The notes beneath the pieces were generated by a model, which saw only the letters and a list, made by a program, of their open reading frames with translations, searched no databases and was not told the origin of the DNA. The translations under genes were made by a program, and so were the position numbers. This document shows, piece by piece, positions 36,301-48,179 of a stretch of DNA of 64,000 nucleotides; the first letter of the stretch is position 1; the number at the start of each line of letters is the position of its first letter. The DNA is from Cornus controversa. Its lineage: Eukaryota > Streptophyta > Magnoliopsida > Cornales > Cornaceae. Location of the stretch: the NCBI GenBank assembly GCA_026545225.1, contig CM048853.1:40812755-40876754 (forward strand). Direction: 5' to 3'.

Positions 36301-39300
36301 AAAAGACTGGCAAAATAAAGTCCCAATATAAAATAGTATTGTTTAGGTTAGCGAAGCAGCATAGCAGTCAAAGTTTCACATTCATTGGTTGAAGGAGCTC
36401 CCTGAGATCACAATTATCACTTAAATTGCATTCAATTGTCATTAAAAATTCCCAAGCGCTTGTGGGTGATTTGGCCTAAGATATGCAAAGTCAATGTCGC
36501 GTCCTTACATTATAATATGCTAAATGGTGAAGAAATTTTATTTATTTGTTCCTGATATAAAGTGATCAAGTATCTTCAATAGTCTTTGAATAAATAATTC
36601 TATAATATTGTCAAATAATAATCAAGAAGCATTATGATTCAAAAGTAAAGGGAAAAAAAAATTCATACTAAGGAACAGTAAGAGGAATTTCTGTTTTCTT
36701 ATTGAGAGATTTGGAGTTGGTGTAGTGTAGAATCACACATTACAAGATTTATCATGAGGGCTTCACTATTTAAAACTTGAAGCACAAGTCTTTTAATGAT
36801 CGGGCTGTGACCAGCCTTGTCCTATTTCAGCTTCTAGTGAAACAGATTTTCACTTATGATAGCAGAGGAATCATCATCTGTCTAGCTTGAGTGGTATCTC
36901 TTGCCTCCATTAAGGGAGGATGTAGGTTTCGAAGTCCCAGTGCCAGCATGGCTGTGTATGCCACGTATAACCCCCCTGGCACACACGCACACACATGCGC
37001 AATTATTATTTTTTAAAAAAATAGAGAGGAAAAGCCCCCCCTGCACGCGTGTCCATAGACATTAGACACCCAAACAAACAAAAGAAAGAAAGAAAGAAAG
37101 AAAGTGGAGAGAACAAAAGGATAATTTTAAGCAGCAGTTAATGCTGATTTGGCTGCCATTGGTAGATTACAGAGTCTGTGTTTTTCAACATTGTTAGCTT
37201 GTTTCGACTAAAACTTGAAGCATGTGCATGTGGCCAAAGTTTCTGTTATTTTTCTTTTTAAAGTTGCTAACTCGAAATGGGTTTGTAAATAAAATGGCTT
37301 TATCTAATGTAGCCAAAAAAAAAATAAAATTTGTGGAATTGTCGAAATTGATTGCATATTTAGGTATATTTTGGTATAGGGACCATATGATAAAAGCTTG
37401 GAATATCAGGTGAGAGGATACAGATTTTGGGTACAAGGATAGCCAGTTCATGATAAAGTCAGGGGGGTAGATTGATATGCAGTTCAAAATTCAACCAACT
37501 AACCCCCCTCCTCAAAATCAAAAATAAATAAATGAAAAGGGGGCAAAAAACTGGGATTGCTGTGTCCACATTGGTAGTGGCCCAATTTAAGTATACCTCA
37601 GTGCAGAAGAATGCTTAAGGGTGATATGGTAAATAGTATCATAATTTCCACAATCAATTATATCAACAAAATAGTAGGATCCCAATAGTTTATGCATGTG
37701 TAGAAATTTCTCAGGAATCATATTTACAAGTGTATATATATTACTGAAGTAGAGGCTATATCTCAATAAATATAAGAAAATTGACGCCTAAATATACTCC
37801 ATAATTCTGAGTTTTGGGCTTCAAGGCTGTTTCCTTTTTTGCATATATCCTAAATAATGCTCCTCTAATCTCCCCTTTTCTTGGTAATTGTACTTTATCT
37901 TCAGTTAGGCACTTCCTATGTAATGCACATGCATAAAAACCAATGTGGTTCTCTGCTTGTATTCTACCTGATCTCTGAAATAACTAATTTATAAATTATA
38001 ATGGTCAGGCTGAGCATGGCCCTGATAGTCAGGTTGTTCTTGTGATTGTTGGGGATGGTGTGGATCTAACAGCTATTGAGGAGGAAATCAGCACACAATG
38101 TAAAAGCCTTCCAAGGGGAGAGTTTGCTTCAAAAGCGCTCAGCCACAGCTTCACTGTGTTTGCTCGCGATATGCTCGAGGTTGATCATCTTATTCTTGAT
38201 TTAGTCTGTTCATCTTCGACTTGATGGTGTGAAATAGTTTTGTTTGCATGATTATAATCCCATTAATGTATTAAAACACACGCGCGCGCGCACACACACA
38301 CACACACACAAATTCCTTCCTTTTAACTTTAGAAACGATCGCATTTTTATGCAGCAACTTAAAAAATGGTTGAAAATTTGAAGGTTGGCAATTCCTTTTA
38401 ACTAAAGTATTATAAGGAAGTGGGAGGGTTCTGCAAAAGTTTTATTTTTTGGCTGTCTCTTTGGTAGGCATAAACATCTTTTGGGTATTATGTCAGATTT
38501 CTGAAAAAATATATCGTTGACATATTCAGGAGCAATAGTTACTTGTTCAGTTTTATTGTTTTGATTAATTTGTATATCCCTCGTGGGTAGCACCGGAGTA
38601 ATGTCCCCTATAACTAGTGACAGTTTCTTTATTTTTGAGACATATATCTGAAAATGAGTGTTTCTTTTTCCTTTGGGTTGTGATTTCTCTGATTTTCATA
38701 GTTTTGACTGATTTAAACACACAGGCATGCACACACAAGCTTCCTGTGAATAGTTTCCAACAGAGCATCTTGTGTTTTTCTTTTTAAAACTTTTCAGCTA
38801 TAATATGAATTCACTAATCCTGCCATGGAAGTCATTGGACTATGTTATCTTGTGTAGTTTACTTCTAGTCTTTACCATAGTGGAGCGTGATTTTTATGTT
38901 ATGTACATTGTTATGGTAAGTCTGCATATTGCAGACACTGTTGACAATGTACTTGTACATTCTTGTTCTCTTGTTTTTGTTTCATTCTGTTTCTTTATCT
39001 TTAATGTTCATTATATTATTCACGAAGTTGTGTCTCACTGCTTCTTGTAACTAAACTTGATAATTGGGATTTTCAGGCATTGTCCTTTTCAAATTTATAT
39101 GCACCAGAGCATCTGATCATTAATGTAAAAGATGCAGAGAAGTGGGAGAATTTCGTCGAGAATGCAGGTGTGGTGCTTGATTTTTTATTATTGCTTATTG
39201 TCTTCTTATTTCCTCTAAAAGCAGTGTTACCATCTGCATCTGAGTTTTTGTTATTAATTTATTTATTTTTGTGCAAGTAAAGTTTAAATAAGAAAAGGAA

Positions 39301-42300
39301 CACAGTGTACACATATACTAGGGGCATACCCCTGGGGCCTAATGAAAAATGGTCTGAAAGCTAAGAGAGCAAACAAAAAAGGGATTAAAGGAATCCTAGC
39401 AGCAGCCAAAGCAAGAAAACAATATACAAAGAGCTATTAAAACCAGCATGCTGACCATCAATCGCGAAGGAGAGACTAAGAGCTGCCACACCATCCAAAC
39501 CAACCATGTGGCCAAGCAACCTGAACCTAGCTAAATGAACAACCTGGGCATGAAGGCAGCAAACCCAGAAGAAAGTCTTCCCCTCCATTCCAAGAACAAT
39601 AGAACCAAGGCAAATAAATACTGCAGCAAGGACAAGAACTGCAGGCTAACCATGTTAAGAAACAAAAGAGTGAAAGAGGTTGCTAGAAACCAAGGAGTCA
39701 TAGAAAGACTCTGGGAGTTCCCAATTTCTAACTGTGGACCCAACATCAAGGAATTTGCAGAGGTGCAATCTAACACTGTTACAAATAACTTGAAAAATCA
39801 TAGGAGGAGTTGTTTCGCTCCTTCCAAACATGATAAAAAAAGCTAGCAAACTATAACTTGAAGGTTAATATTCGACTAGATGGGGGTTTTGATTTCCAAT
39901 TTGAAGAGGCCAAAGAAGAAATGATTGCCAATTTTTGGGATTCTCATGGAATCCACATTTGAATTGTACGGCAGTCCAAATTTCTTTAGAATAATGACAA
40001 TTTAAAAAGATGTGCTCATGAGATTCAGCTTCAGAATAACAAGAGGTGCACACATTCAGTTGGATGAGAGATCTCATGTTTGGCCTATCAGACAAACTGT
40101 GTTTTGGAATGCAGTGTTGAAACCAAACAAGATGATACCAATGGGCTTGAGGGAACTGAGGAGAAAGATGATGTAAACTATGAGAAAAAAGAGTATTTAC
40201 CATTAAGAGAAGGGGTCCAAAAAACAATATCATCAAAACTTGTAGAAGGATTAGGCAAAAAAGATGGGTAAAAAACTGGAGAGATTAAATTCGAAAATGT
40301 CTTGGCTAGTTCCATTGGTTACCTGAAATGATAGAGGAGACTTTATCATACTTGGGCACAAACCCATCCATGCCTAGGAAGAGCAGGAACATCTTGGATC
40401 AAAGAGCCACATGGCAGCTTTGAGACGAAAGCCAAGTGAGTCTTAGTTTCACTTCTAACTTTGTGAAGAAGCAGTGGCCTTGCAATCTCTTTATGTTGTA
40501 GTTTTTTCCTCCAAAAGCTTGAAGAATTACTCAGAATGCTCAAGTCCCAGAAACTCGTCCTTGATTAATTCTTCTTCACCCATTGAGCCCATAAACTATG
40601 AGAAGAGTCATTGAACAAGTTCCAACTGCAGATTTATTGCATATCTATATAGTAGGGATGCCCGGACCCCCTCCTTGGATTTACAGACATTCTCCCATGC
40701 AATCTACACACCAGGCTGAGCCAAAGCTGACCCTGAACATAGAAACCTCCTAATAATATGCTCCAGCTGAAAAGTAATCTTGGAACAAATGATAAACAAG
40801 CTGAACCAGTAGGTTTGTAAGCTAAACAAGATAGCTCTAAGGAGTTGCAACTCCCGGTCATTCTATCAAGGAGAGTTTTGCAATCTAGAGCAGTAATTTA
40901 GTGGATGAAAGAGGCAAGACAAGATATCTTGTAGGAAGTTGACCAGTATTAAACCCAAATCACTGAGAAATGGCATGCTTACTAGGGTCAGAAACTTCAA
41001 CAAAGAAGGCTCTTGGAAGGATTAGCGAATAGACCAGAAAATTTGGAAAATGAGTTGAGAACTTCAAACAAAATTTTTAGTAGATTGAAAATTTTCATAG
41101 GACAGAAGAACTATATCATCTGCAAAAGCCAAATGAGTAATTTTTACGTCTCCAATGATAATGAAAAAGCAGATTGTCCTTGGTAAAGCTATTCGACAAT
41201 AAAGAGAAGCAGCCCATAGCCAAACAAACAGATAAAGTGAAATAGGTTTCCTTGTCTTAACCCTTTAACACCTTGAAAGAATCCACGCAATTTTCCATTA
41301 ATGGGTATGAAAATTGACCTAATTGATATACATGCAGAGATCCACTTGATAAAAATGGAGGGAAGTTCATTAATTCAAGTAGATCCAACAAGAAAAGCCA
41401 ACAAAGTATCATAATTTTTATTAAATCAACCTTATTGGCACATCCTAGGTGATGAAGCATTCCCATGATACTCCCTCATAAGCTTATGAGCAAGGATAAT
41501 GTTATTCCCAATTCTCTTACCTTTTACAAATGTATTTTGAGCATTGTCAATATGGTTAGGGAGGATTGTTTGCCAATAATATTTAGAAATGCATTTGTAC
41601 AACAGATTGCAATAAGAAATGAGTCTAGAATCATTGAGAGAGGGAGTGTTAGGGACTTCAGAGACTAAGGCTATATAGGCATTATTAATCTCCTTGAGCA
41701 GTTTTGCATTGCAAAAGAAGTCCTTAATAGCTAAAGTTACCTCCTCACCTATGATAGACCAAGCTTTTCTGAAAATATGGGCATTAAACCTATCAGGGCC
41801 AGGATACTTGCTTGATTTTATAAAGAAAAAACATTCTTTCATCTCCTCATTTGAAGGTTCACAATGAGATGTTGGATCATACCATTAGGAATGGAGTTGG
41901 TTACAAAAGAGGCTTGAGAAGTCTTACGAGGGTATGTATCGGGGTTACAACCAAGAAAGTTTTGTAAATAATGAACAATCTCGTTTGATCAAGGTAGGAT
42001 TACTCACTGCCTCACCACTGGAATTAGTAGGCCTCATAATCTCTCTCGTCTGGTAAGAAATGACCTTAGTAAACGATTTAACTTGATAAGAAATGACTTT
42101 ATTAAGGTTTTTTTATTTTATATATATATATATATATACACATGTATTTTCCTGTTTCCATGTTAACAAAATCAAACAAGTGCCGGCTTCTGATACCCAT
42201 TTAAGTTTCTGAATGAATTTCCCTTGTTCATGTCATCAGTTTCCAATATTTTAATTATTTCTCTGCAATAAAGAACAATAAAGTGAAGTTGTTTTGATGC

Positions 42301-42593
42301 CCCCTGCAGGTTCAGTATTTTTGGGGCAGTGGACACCTGAGAGTGTGGGAGATTATGCAAGTGGGACAAACCATGTCCTTCCAACTTATGGTTATGCACG
42401 GATGTACGGAGGGGTGTCTCTGGACTCCTTCCTGAAGTACATAACGGTGCAGTCATTGACGGAGGAAGGCCTTAAGAAGCTTGGCCCTTATGTTGCAACC
42501 ATGGCCGAAGTTGAAGGGCTGGAAGCACACAAGAGAGCGGTAACGCTTAGACTTAAGGAAATTGAAGCAAGACAGGTTCCCAATTTGAGATGA
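24369..42593 (+). CDS. HDH: Histidinol dehydrogenase, plastid form
   Basis: Coding exons: 24369-24492, 25076-25197, 25300-25352, 25501-25573, 25787-25888, 25962-26063, 26184-26255, 26330-26392, 26520-26561, 30326-30385, 30492-30602, 38009-38179, 39077-39167, 42310-42593. They total 1470 nt: 489 residues plus stop (Arabidopsis about 466). The first 50 or so residues ([10 protein letters not shown]...) are Ser/Tyr/Cys-rich with few acids, fitting a plastid transit peptide; the conserved part begins at KSYRLSEL. The enzyme turns L-histidinol into L-histidine in two NAD-dependent oxidations. Seen: the family signature [10 protein letters not shown] (from I279), probable zinc ligands Q308, H311, D410 and H469, and the catalytic pair E376-H377 in YAPEHL, matched by alignment from memory to the bacterial enzyme. 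Introns 9, 11 and 13 are swollen by SINE and LINE insertions, but the coding exons look intact. Confidence 0.95.
27451..27494 (+). repeat. 22-bp tandem duplication
   Basis: The word AAGTTCCTTCGCAAATCCCC followed by TC occurs twice in direct succession. It is too short and too few-copied to be called a satellite; replication slippage is the simple explanation. Confidence 0.9.
27686..27804 (+). mobile_element. tRNA-derived SINE with 14-bp TSD
   Basis: The body has an A-box-like TGGTCCAGCGGCATAAAGG and a B-box-like GGTTCGAGC about 35 nt later, then a short unrelated part and an A-rich end. Both flanks carry the identical 14-bp AAAATATATAATTA (27672-27685 and 27805-27818). This is the full hallmark of a SINE inserted by LINE machinery. 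It is 119 bp long and lies in sense orientation in HDH intron 9. The same box signals could be mistaken for a tRNA gene, but no cloverleaf fits. Confidence 0.93.
29610..29775 (+). mobile_element. Worn SINE in HDH intron 9
   Basis: A-box-like TGGTGCAATGG (29625-29635) and B-box-like GGTTTAAGTCT (29668-29678) lie 33 nt apart, the usual SINE spacing. The 3' part reads CAACACTGGGTATCAGC, similar to other plant SINE tails. No duplication was found. Confidence 0.6.
31207..31265 (+). mobile_element. SINE 3' domain fragment
   Basis: CTGACCCTCCCAGACCCCAC, GGGAGCCTCATGCACTGGG and GCTAGCCCTT match the shared 3' domain of angiosperm SINEs, also seen at 11243-11338. The tRNA-like head is not recognisable upstream. 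Confidence 0.7.
31848..35402 (-). mobile_element. 5'-truncated, broken L1-type LINE, antisense in HDH intron 11
   Basis: Read on the - strand: an apurinic-type endonuclease part (35402-34611; GDFN and SDHIPI are visible), reverse transcriptase (about 34577-33228, with [30 protein letters not shown]), then a connecting part and a zinc-finger-like tail domain (32709-31927, [13 protein letters not shown]). The first 80-90 residues of the endonuclease are missing. Several in-frame stops (for example after FLQQN at 34146 and after FVGGH at 33891) and frameshifts break it. The catalytic motif usually read as FADD is FADN here (33477-33488). No clean target-site duplication or long A-tail was found, so the boundaries are approximate. 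Confidence 0.93.
35393..35471 (+). repeat. About 39-bp tandem duplication at the LINE edge
   Basis: The word CCCAAAGCGGAACTGTGATG and about 19 following bases is repeated directly with one mismatch (GGAACTG against GGAATTG). It straddles the 5' boundary of the LINE. Confidence 0.85.
36875..36990 (+). mobile_element. SINE in HDH intron 11
   Basis: A-box-like TAGCTTGAGTGG (36883-36894) and B-box-like GGTTTCGAAGTCCC (36925-36938) are 30 nt apart. Downstream comes a short pyrimidine-rich part and a (CA)n run. No duplication was found. Confidence 0.6.
39168..42309 (+). other. HDH intron 13, 3.1 kb
   Basis: Lies within the codon for Gly396 (AATGCAG/GTGTGG ... CTGCAG/GTTCAG). It is almost filled by an old antisense LINE (39290-42060) and ends with a (TA)n run near 42121. 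Confidence 0.9.
39290..42060 (-). mobile_element. Old L1-type LINE relic, antisense in HDH intron 13
   Basis: On the - strand: the start of the reverse transcriptase (41842-41432; [19 protein letters not shown] is a worn form of the usual KAPGPDGF motif), a piece near 41300 (WISACIS-like, then [18 protein letters not shown]), the catalytic FADD still readable at 41126-41115, and a zinc-finger-like tail near 40236-39865 ([18 protein letters not shown]). Frames are broken throughout. It is a different, more decayed lineage from the LINE in intron 11. Boundaries are approximate. Confidence 0.85.
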
Positions 42594-45390
42594 TATAAAT
42601 GGCCACCCATGTCATACTCGTTTTCATTTTCTGTGCCGACCCTTTTTAATTGACTCACTCTCTACCAAATGCTAGAGCAGAATTGCCATATTTATAGGTG
42701 GCTTGCGTTCTGTATCCTAATTTTGTACCCAGAACACTGGGTTTAAAGGAACACAAATTGATCTAGTGTTGAGAGAATTTTGTAGCCAGTAAGGTCTGAA
42801 TTGGCAGTTCTCTTTCATTTTGCATGGTGCAGGCTTTGACAAGTATGCGAAATGTATTTATATTTTGATGTTTTTAGTGTGGTTCACTCACTCTAGAGGA
42901 GAATTACCTTTTTGTGCATCTTTTTTTTATTTCTTTTATTCTGCATAGAACACTGTTTTTCCTTGTCATATATCATAGTGATTGATTCTGTATCTGTCAA
43001 GTGTCCTTGACAGAAAATGGGACGAATCTAAAAGCCTCACATTGGTGCTGAGCTAAAGAAATAAGAAAAGAGAGGAAGTGTATAATCTCTCTCTCTCTCA
43101 AGAATAGAAATGAGATTCTCACTATTTTAATTATTAACATTGCTTAAAATGATATTTTTAACAAATTTATCAGGTAAATGATATTTTTAATTGATTCATT
43201 TTGATAATTATCAACATTTTAACCTGCAACAAGGAGTCTCCTAGGTAAATTATAAATTCGGACATCTTGGGTTTGACTCTCACAAGACTCAAAAACATTT
43301 AGGGTTAACTAATGTGTGACTTGTAAGGTTTTGTTGACGTCAATAATTTAAATTTGTTTTCTTCAGTTAAAATAGTAAATATACACAACAAAATATTATA
43401 AGAGTACAATTGTACAACTTGTACGAGGAAGGTAGGCATAAGTTTTCAAAAAAAAGAGCGACTTTCATATATTTATGGTAAAGTTTATGAAAACTTACTG
43501 TAATTTACCCCGGAGCCTTTTAGCTCGAAGGGTTTCCCACTCGACATCTTCCCATGAAAGTATAACAATCTAATTGTGAAAATATACAGAGGTGGTTTAT
43601 TTTCAGCATCAACAACTATCTAATGTATATAAAAAAAATAAATGATCAAACATCTAAAGAAAATTTATTATTAATATGAAATCATTTCGCAATGGTAACG
43701 ACAAATCTAATTTTGACCAACCTATTTATTTAAAACATAAGCTCCCGACTAAACGTGATGAACATGATACTAATTGAATGAGAAAATTTTAGTTGATATA
43801 TCATATCAACAAACTTAGTTCAAAAGAAAAAGAAAGAAAGAAAATGCAATTAAATTTAGACCAATCACCCAAGACCAAAATTTTGTGAATCACTAAGCAT
43901 GAAAAAAAAGAAGTTACGTGAAGCCAACGTTGAACTATTCACAATCAGGATTGCTTAAAAGAAATGACTAATTAAATTGATTTGATGATTAAAACTAGGC
44001 AGTAAAATGAACCATAAATGTTAATATAAAAATAAAATAGTAACAATACAGTAATAATACCCAACAACATACACAATTAGATGTACATTAAGTCAATAAA
44101 TACAAATTTCAAACTAAATCCAACAAATTTTTCCTGTATATTTTCTCAAAAATATTGTAACTAAAAAAATGAACTCTAAAACTTATAGAAAAAATAAAAC
44201 TATAAGATAGAAAGACTGGACTTGTACTTTAAGTCTACATAGTAGCTTTATATTATATATAATACATCTAATTGGAATCAATTTAATTTCCAACTTCTTA
44301 TGAATCAAATGTATTATATTGTACCAAAAGGTAATAATGCAAGAAAAATTCAGAGCATCAACTTTAGGAATGCATTGGATTTTTAAGAGAAATATAGTTG
44401 GAGTTTATTTTTCTTTGTGCATTGGATTTTGATGAGTAGCGTCCACCCTTTCAAGTCAAATTCTTTTGTTTAATTCATGTTCATGATTAGAGCATTCAAA
44501 ATACCAACAATTAAGTTAAGTTCAAAATAGCAAAGAAAAGAAATTAGAAAGTAACATCACCATGAGTGTCAATCTTCTTTAATTGAAATTACAATCACTA
44601 AGAAAGAGAAATTTGCATATATTTAAAAGTCATCCCAATTAGTTAAGTAACCTGATATACCTTCCTGTCATCCTTTCACCCAATTTTAGAGAGAAAAAAG
44701 AGAAAGCTTCCTTGTTTTCCCTTTCGAATTCAATAATGTCTTCTATGTTAGTAATCCGATATAATTATAGAGTTACAAATATAAAAATATAAGCCTTCAC
44801 CATTTATATGCGTCTTCAAAAAGATATTCAACAAAATAAAAACATCAACCTTCCTTTATGGATTCTAAAACATTCAAGAAGTGATACAAAGATTTTCAAT
44901 TCAGACTATGCTTCAGATAAACAAGATAACTAAAAGTAGCTAGCACAAAATTAAAAAATAGACAATAAAACTGCACAATCCACATAAATGGAAGATGCAT
45001 AGATATTGTGAAAAATAATTAATCATAACTAATCCAAGTTGATCAACTATACGAAAGGAACTTCATGTTAAACAATGAAAAATAGTTACAAATTATCGTA
45101 AAAATATCATTAACAAACAAAAGGAGCAAATGCACAAAAACCCAATTCCAAATTGAAAACATAAAATTCTGAAAAAAATATAATATTATGAATTTTCAAA
45201 ATATGTGCCATTATGCAAAGCTTCAAATTTGCAAAATTAAACAAATTTACTATATGCCTGTATAAAGTTGAAACTTGCTTATCGTACATATCTCATATGT
45301 CATCAGTTACACAGAAAACAAGAGTAAATATTTTATTCAAACTCCAATAAAATGAATTTGAACAATTCTAAACAAAGATAAAATAAAACA
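42594..45390. other. HDH 3' UTR and A+T-rich spacer
   Basis: The first 250-300 bases are probably the 3' UTR of HDH. The rest is A+T-rich, with no open frame or element that I can define. Confidence 0.6.
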
Positions 45391-45394
45391 AACT

Positions 45395-46568
45395 GTGAAA
45401 GTAGCAGTATGCTTTCTTTGATTAATGAGACCATAATTTGCAATCCAAATAAACAAAAACCTTTACTTGCTGAATTTTAGATATTAGAGGTCTTAGATCT
45501 GTTAGATTTTCATAATAAAATCTAACAACATAAAACATGAGCTTTGAAACTTATTTAGTTTTCTTTTATTTTCTCCACTTTTCTTGACAACTAAAAGAAA
45601 AATTAGCTAAAAAAATCATATACATATCCATTTACTCATCAATTTCAATACCCGAAATGCAGATAATATATACACTCAATTCAATCAGACATACCCAATA
45701 TGACAATATTATCTCAAGAAGACTTGAACTCTGCATATTCTTCTATACCTAGAGTTAAAGTTAACATCTATCTCCTCTAAATTGACTAATAATTAGCCTC
45801 TGCAGATTAGAAACAAATCTTACATTAAATTTTCTTGAATTCTTTGTTATAACATTAATCTTTTTTACTATTAGATTATCTAATCTAGAGAGACCACAGG
45901 AGTATCAGTTTCCTATTATCTCTAATTATTCAATGGCTAAGTATTTTATCGAGTAGCTAATTATTAATTAAGTAGACTGTGAAAAGTTTAGGGCAGTCAC
46001 TTAATTTGGCTTTAGGTCAAATTAATTAAGGTCAATTTTGTACATTTTCAAAAAAAATTGAAGATAACTATGATTACAAAAAGTTTATATGGTTGCAATC
46101 CAGTGCATTAACAAGATCAAAGAAAAAAAATTAGTATAATTTTTTTTTTATTTGGATTAGAAAGAAAACTGATTCAGTATGTCAGGCAAATTTAAATAGT
46201 GAAACTTTTGAAAATTGCTTGTATTTCAAATGAAGGTCCACTTAATTGACTTTCTTAGAGTCAAGCTTAAGTTGTGTTTGATCTTATTATGCTTTAATTA
46301 GTTTAATTTGCTTATGGATTAAGTTTATTTATTTAAGTTTTAGTGAAAGTAGCAGTATGTTTTGTTTGATTAATGAGACTATAATTTGCAATCCAAATAA
46401 ACAAAAATATTTACTTGTCGAGCTTCAGATATTAGAGGCCTTAGATGGGTTAGATTTTCATATCCTAAAAGCCAAAAAAAAAAAAAAATGAGATTTGAAA
46501 CTTATTTAGTTTTCTTTTATCTTTTTCCACTTTTCTTGACAACAAAAAGAAAAATTAGCTAAAAAAAG

Positions 46569-46607
<39 letters not shown>

Positions 46608-46996
46608 ATTTATTCATCAATTTCAATACCCAAATTTCATATCATATATATATATAACAAAACAACCCTAATTCCAAATTGAAAACCCTAAAAATCCCTA
46701 AATTACATGCATGAAAACTATGTTTTAATTAATTTAATTTGCATATGGCTGAAGTTTATTTATTTAAGTTTTAGTGAAAGTAGCAGTATGCTTTGTTTGA
46801 TTAATGAGATCATAATTTGCAACCCAAATAAACAAAAATCTTTACTTGCTGAGTTTCAGATATTAGAGGCCTTGAATGGGTTAGATTTTCATATCCTAAA
46901 AGCCAAGACCAATAAACATTTGATTTGAAACTTATTTATTTTTCTTATATTTTTCTCCACTTTCCTTGACAACTAAAAAAAAATTAGTTATAAAAG

Positions 46997-47034
<38 letters not shown>

Positions 47035-47100
47035 TTAATTTCAATACCCAAATTTAAGATCTATATATATAACCAAACAACCCTAATTGAAAAGTCTTAA
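45395..47100. repeat. Three diverged copies of a long repeat, two in tandem (431-bp period)
   Basis: The word GTGAAAGTAGCAGTATG begins at about 45396, 46343 and 46774. The last two are 431 bp apart and the similarity extends over the whole period, including a (TA)n run, so they form a tandem pair; the first is a partial copy of about 250 bp. Open frames here are chance. Confidence 0.85.
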
Positions 47101-47284
47101 TTCCAGTTTTGAAACCCTATTACTGATTGAGTGAGAAAAAATGATTACGTAGATACTTATATATTTATACAATCAACTTGAATTTTTGAAAAATAATTCT
47201 AATAATATTAAAATATTAAATTTTCGTTGCTTTCTACCTACATAATTTATGCAAGTTCATATAGCATATTGCATCTCTTATTTA

Positions 47285-48010
47285 AATAGCAAGAAAAGAC
47301 ATAAATCAATGGATAATAAATAGCATAGAGCATCTAATTACATGAACAAACATACAATAAAAAAGCCTACTTGTGGAAAAAAAATTAAAGAAAACAAATA
47401 ATAAAAAAAAGAGAAAAAGAAAAGAAATTCACATGAAAGTTGATGAGAGTTGATGTGAGTTGAGAGGAAATCGAATTAGAATGCCTGCTGATAAGAGTTG
47501 ATGAGAGCCAAGAGGAAAAGTCGGCTGTTGATGAGAGCCGTGTTTGTGTTTATGATTTTAGAGGTTTTAGGGTCGCTATTTAATTATTGGGATTGCATCT
47601 CTCTCTTTTTTTTTTTTCTTTCAATTATTTTTTTCTCTTTGTTTATACATCTAATCACATGAACAAAAAAACAAACAAAAAAAGCCTACTTGGGGGAAAA
47701 TTAAAGAAAACAAATAAAAAAAAAAGAGAGAAAAAGAAAAGATTTGCAATAATTAAATAGCAAGAAAAGACAGAAATCGATGGATAATAAATAACATAGA
47801 GCATCTAACCACATGAACAAACATTCAATAAAAAAGCCTACTTGTGAAAAAAATTTAAAGAAAGCAAATAATTAAAAAAAAAAAGAGAGAAAAAGAAAAG
47901 AAATTCACATGAAAGTTGATGAGAGTTGATGTGAGTCGAGAGGAAATTGAATTGGAATGCCTGTTGATGAGAGTTGATGAGAGCCGATAAGTAGTATTGC
48001 CTGTTGATGA
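47285..48010. repeat. Second repeat cluster (GTTGATGAGAG family)
   Basis: AGCCTACTTG, ATGAACAAACAT and AAAGTTGATGAGAGTTGATG words recur at about 47345-47510, 47650-47745 and 47745-48010 with the same order, giving two longer copies and one short copy. They may belong to the same host element as the repeats at 45.4-47.1 kb. Confidence 0.75.
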
Positions 48011-48136
48011 GAGCAATGTAGTGACACTAAAAAAGGTAGGGTTTTGTACAAGTTATAACTCTATTTTTCTAATTTAAAAATAAAAAAATAGTGTACTGAA
48101 ACTAAAAACCCCTTTGTACTTTTAATAGTAGTATAG

Positions 48137-48137
48137 A
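48137..48137 (-). mobile_element. Candidate Helitron 5' terminus
   Basis: Reading the - strand from 48137 gives TCTATACTACTATTAAAAGT, which matches the 5' end of many plant Helitrons (TC at the very end, followed by TATACTA-type sequence). The neighbouring host base on that strand is A, as expected for insertion between A and T. The partner 3' end (CTRR preceded by a hairpin) should lie at a lower coordinate and was not found. Confidence 0.45.
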
Positions 48138-48179
48138 TATTTATATATGTATATAAACAATCACACGCATATAGACCCA

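Larger units (their letters stand above)
30603..38008 (+). other. HDH intron 11, 7.4 kb
   Basis: The longest intron in the window. It contains an A-run (about 30703-30725), a SINE 3' domain (31207-31265), a 3.5 kb antisense L1-type LINE (31848-35402), a 41-bp duplication at that LINE's edge, a SINE (about 36875-36990) and unassigned A+T-rich DNA. Confidence 0.9.
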
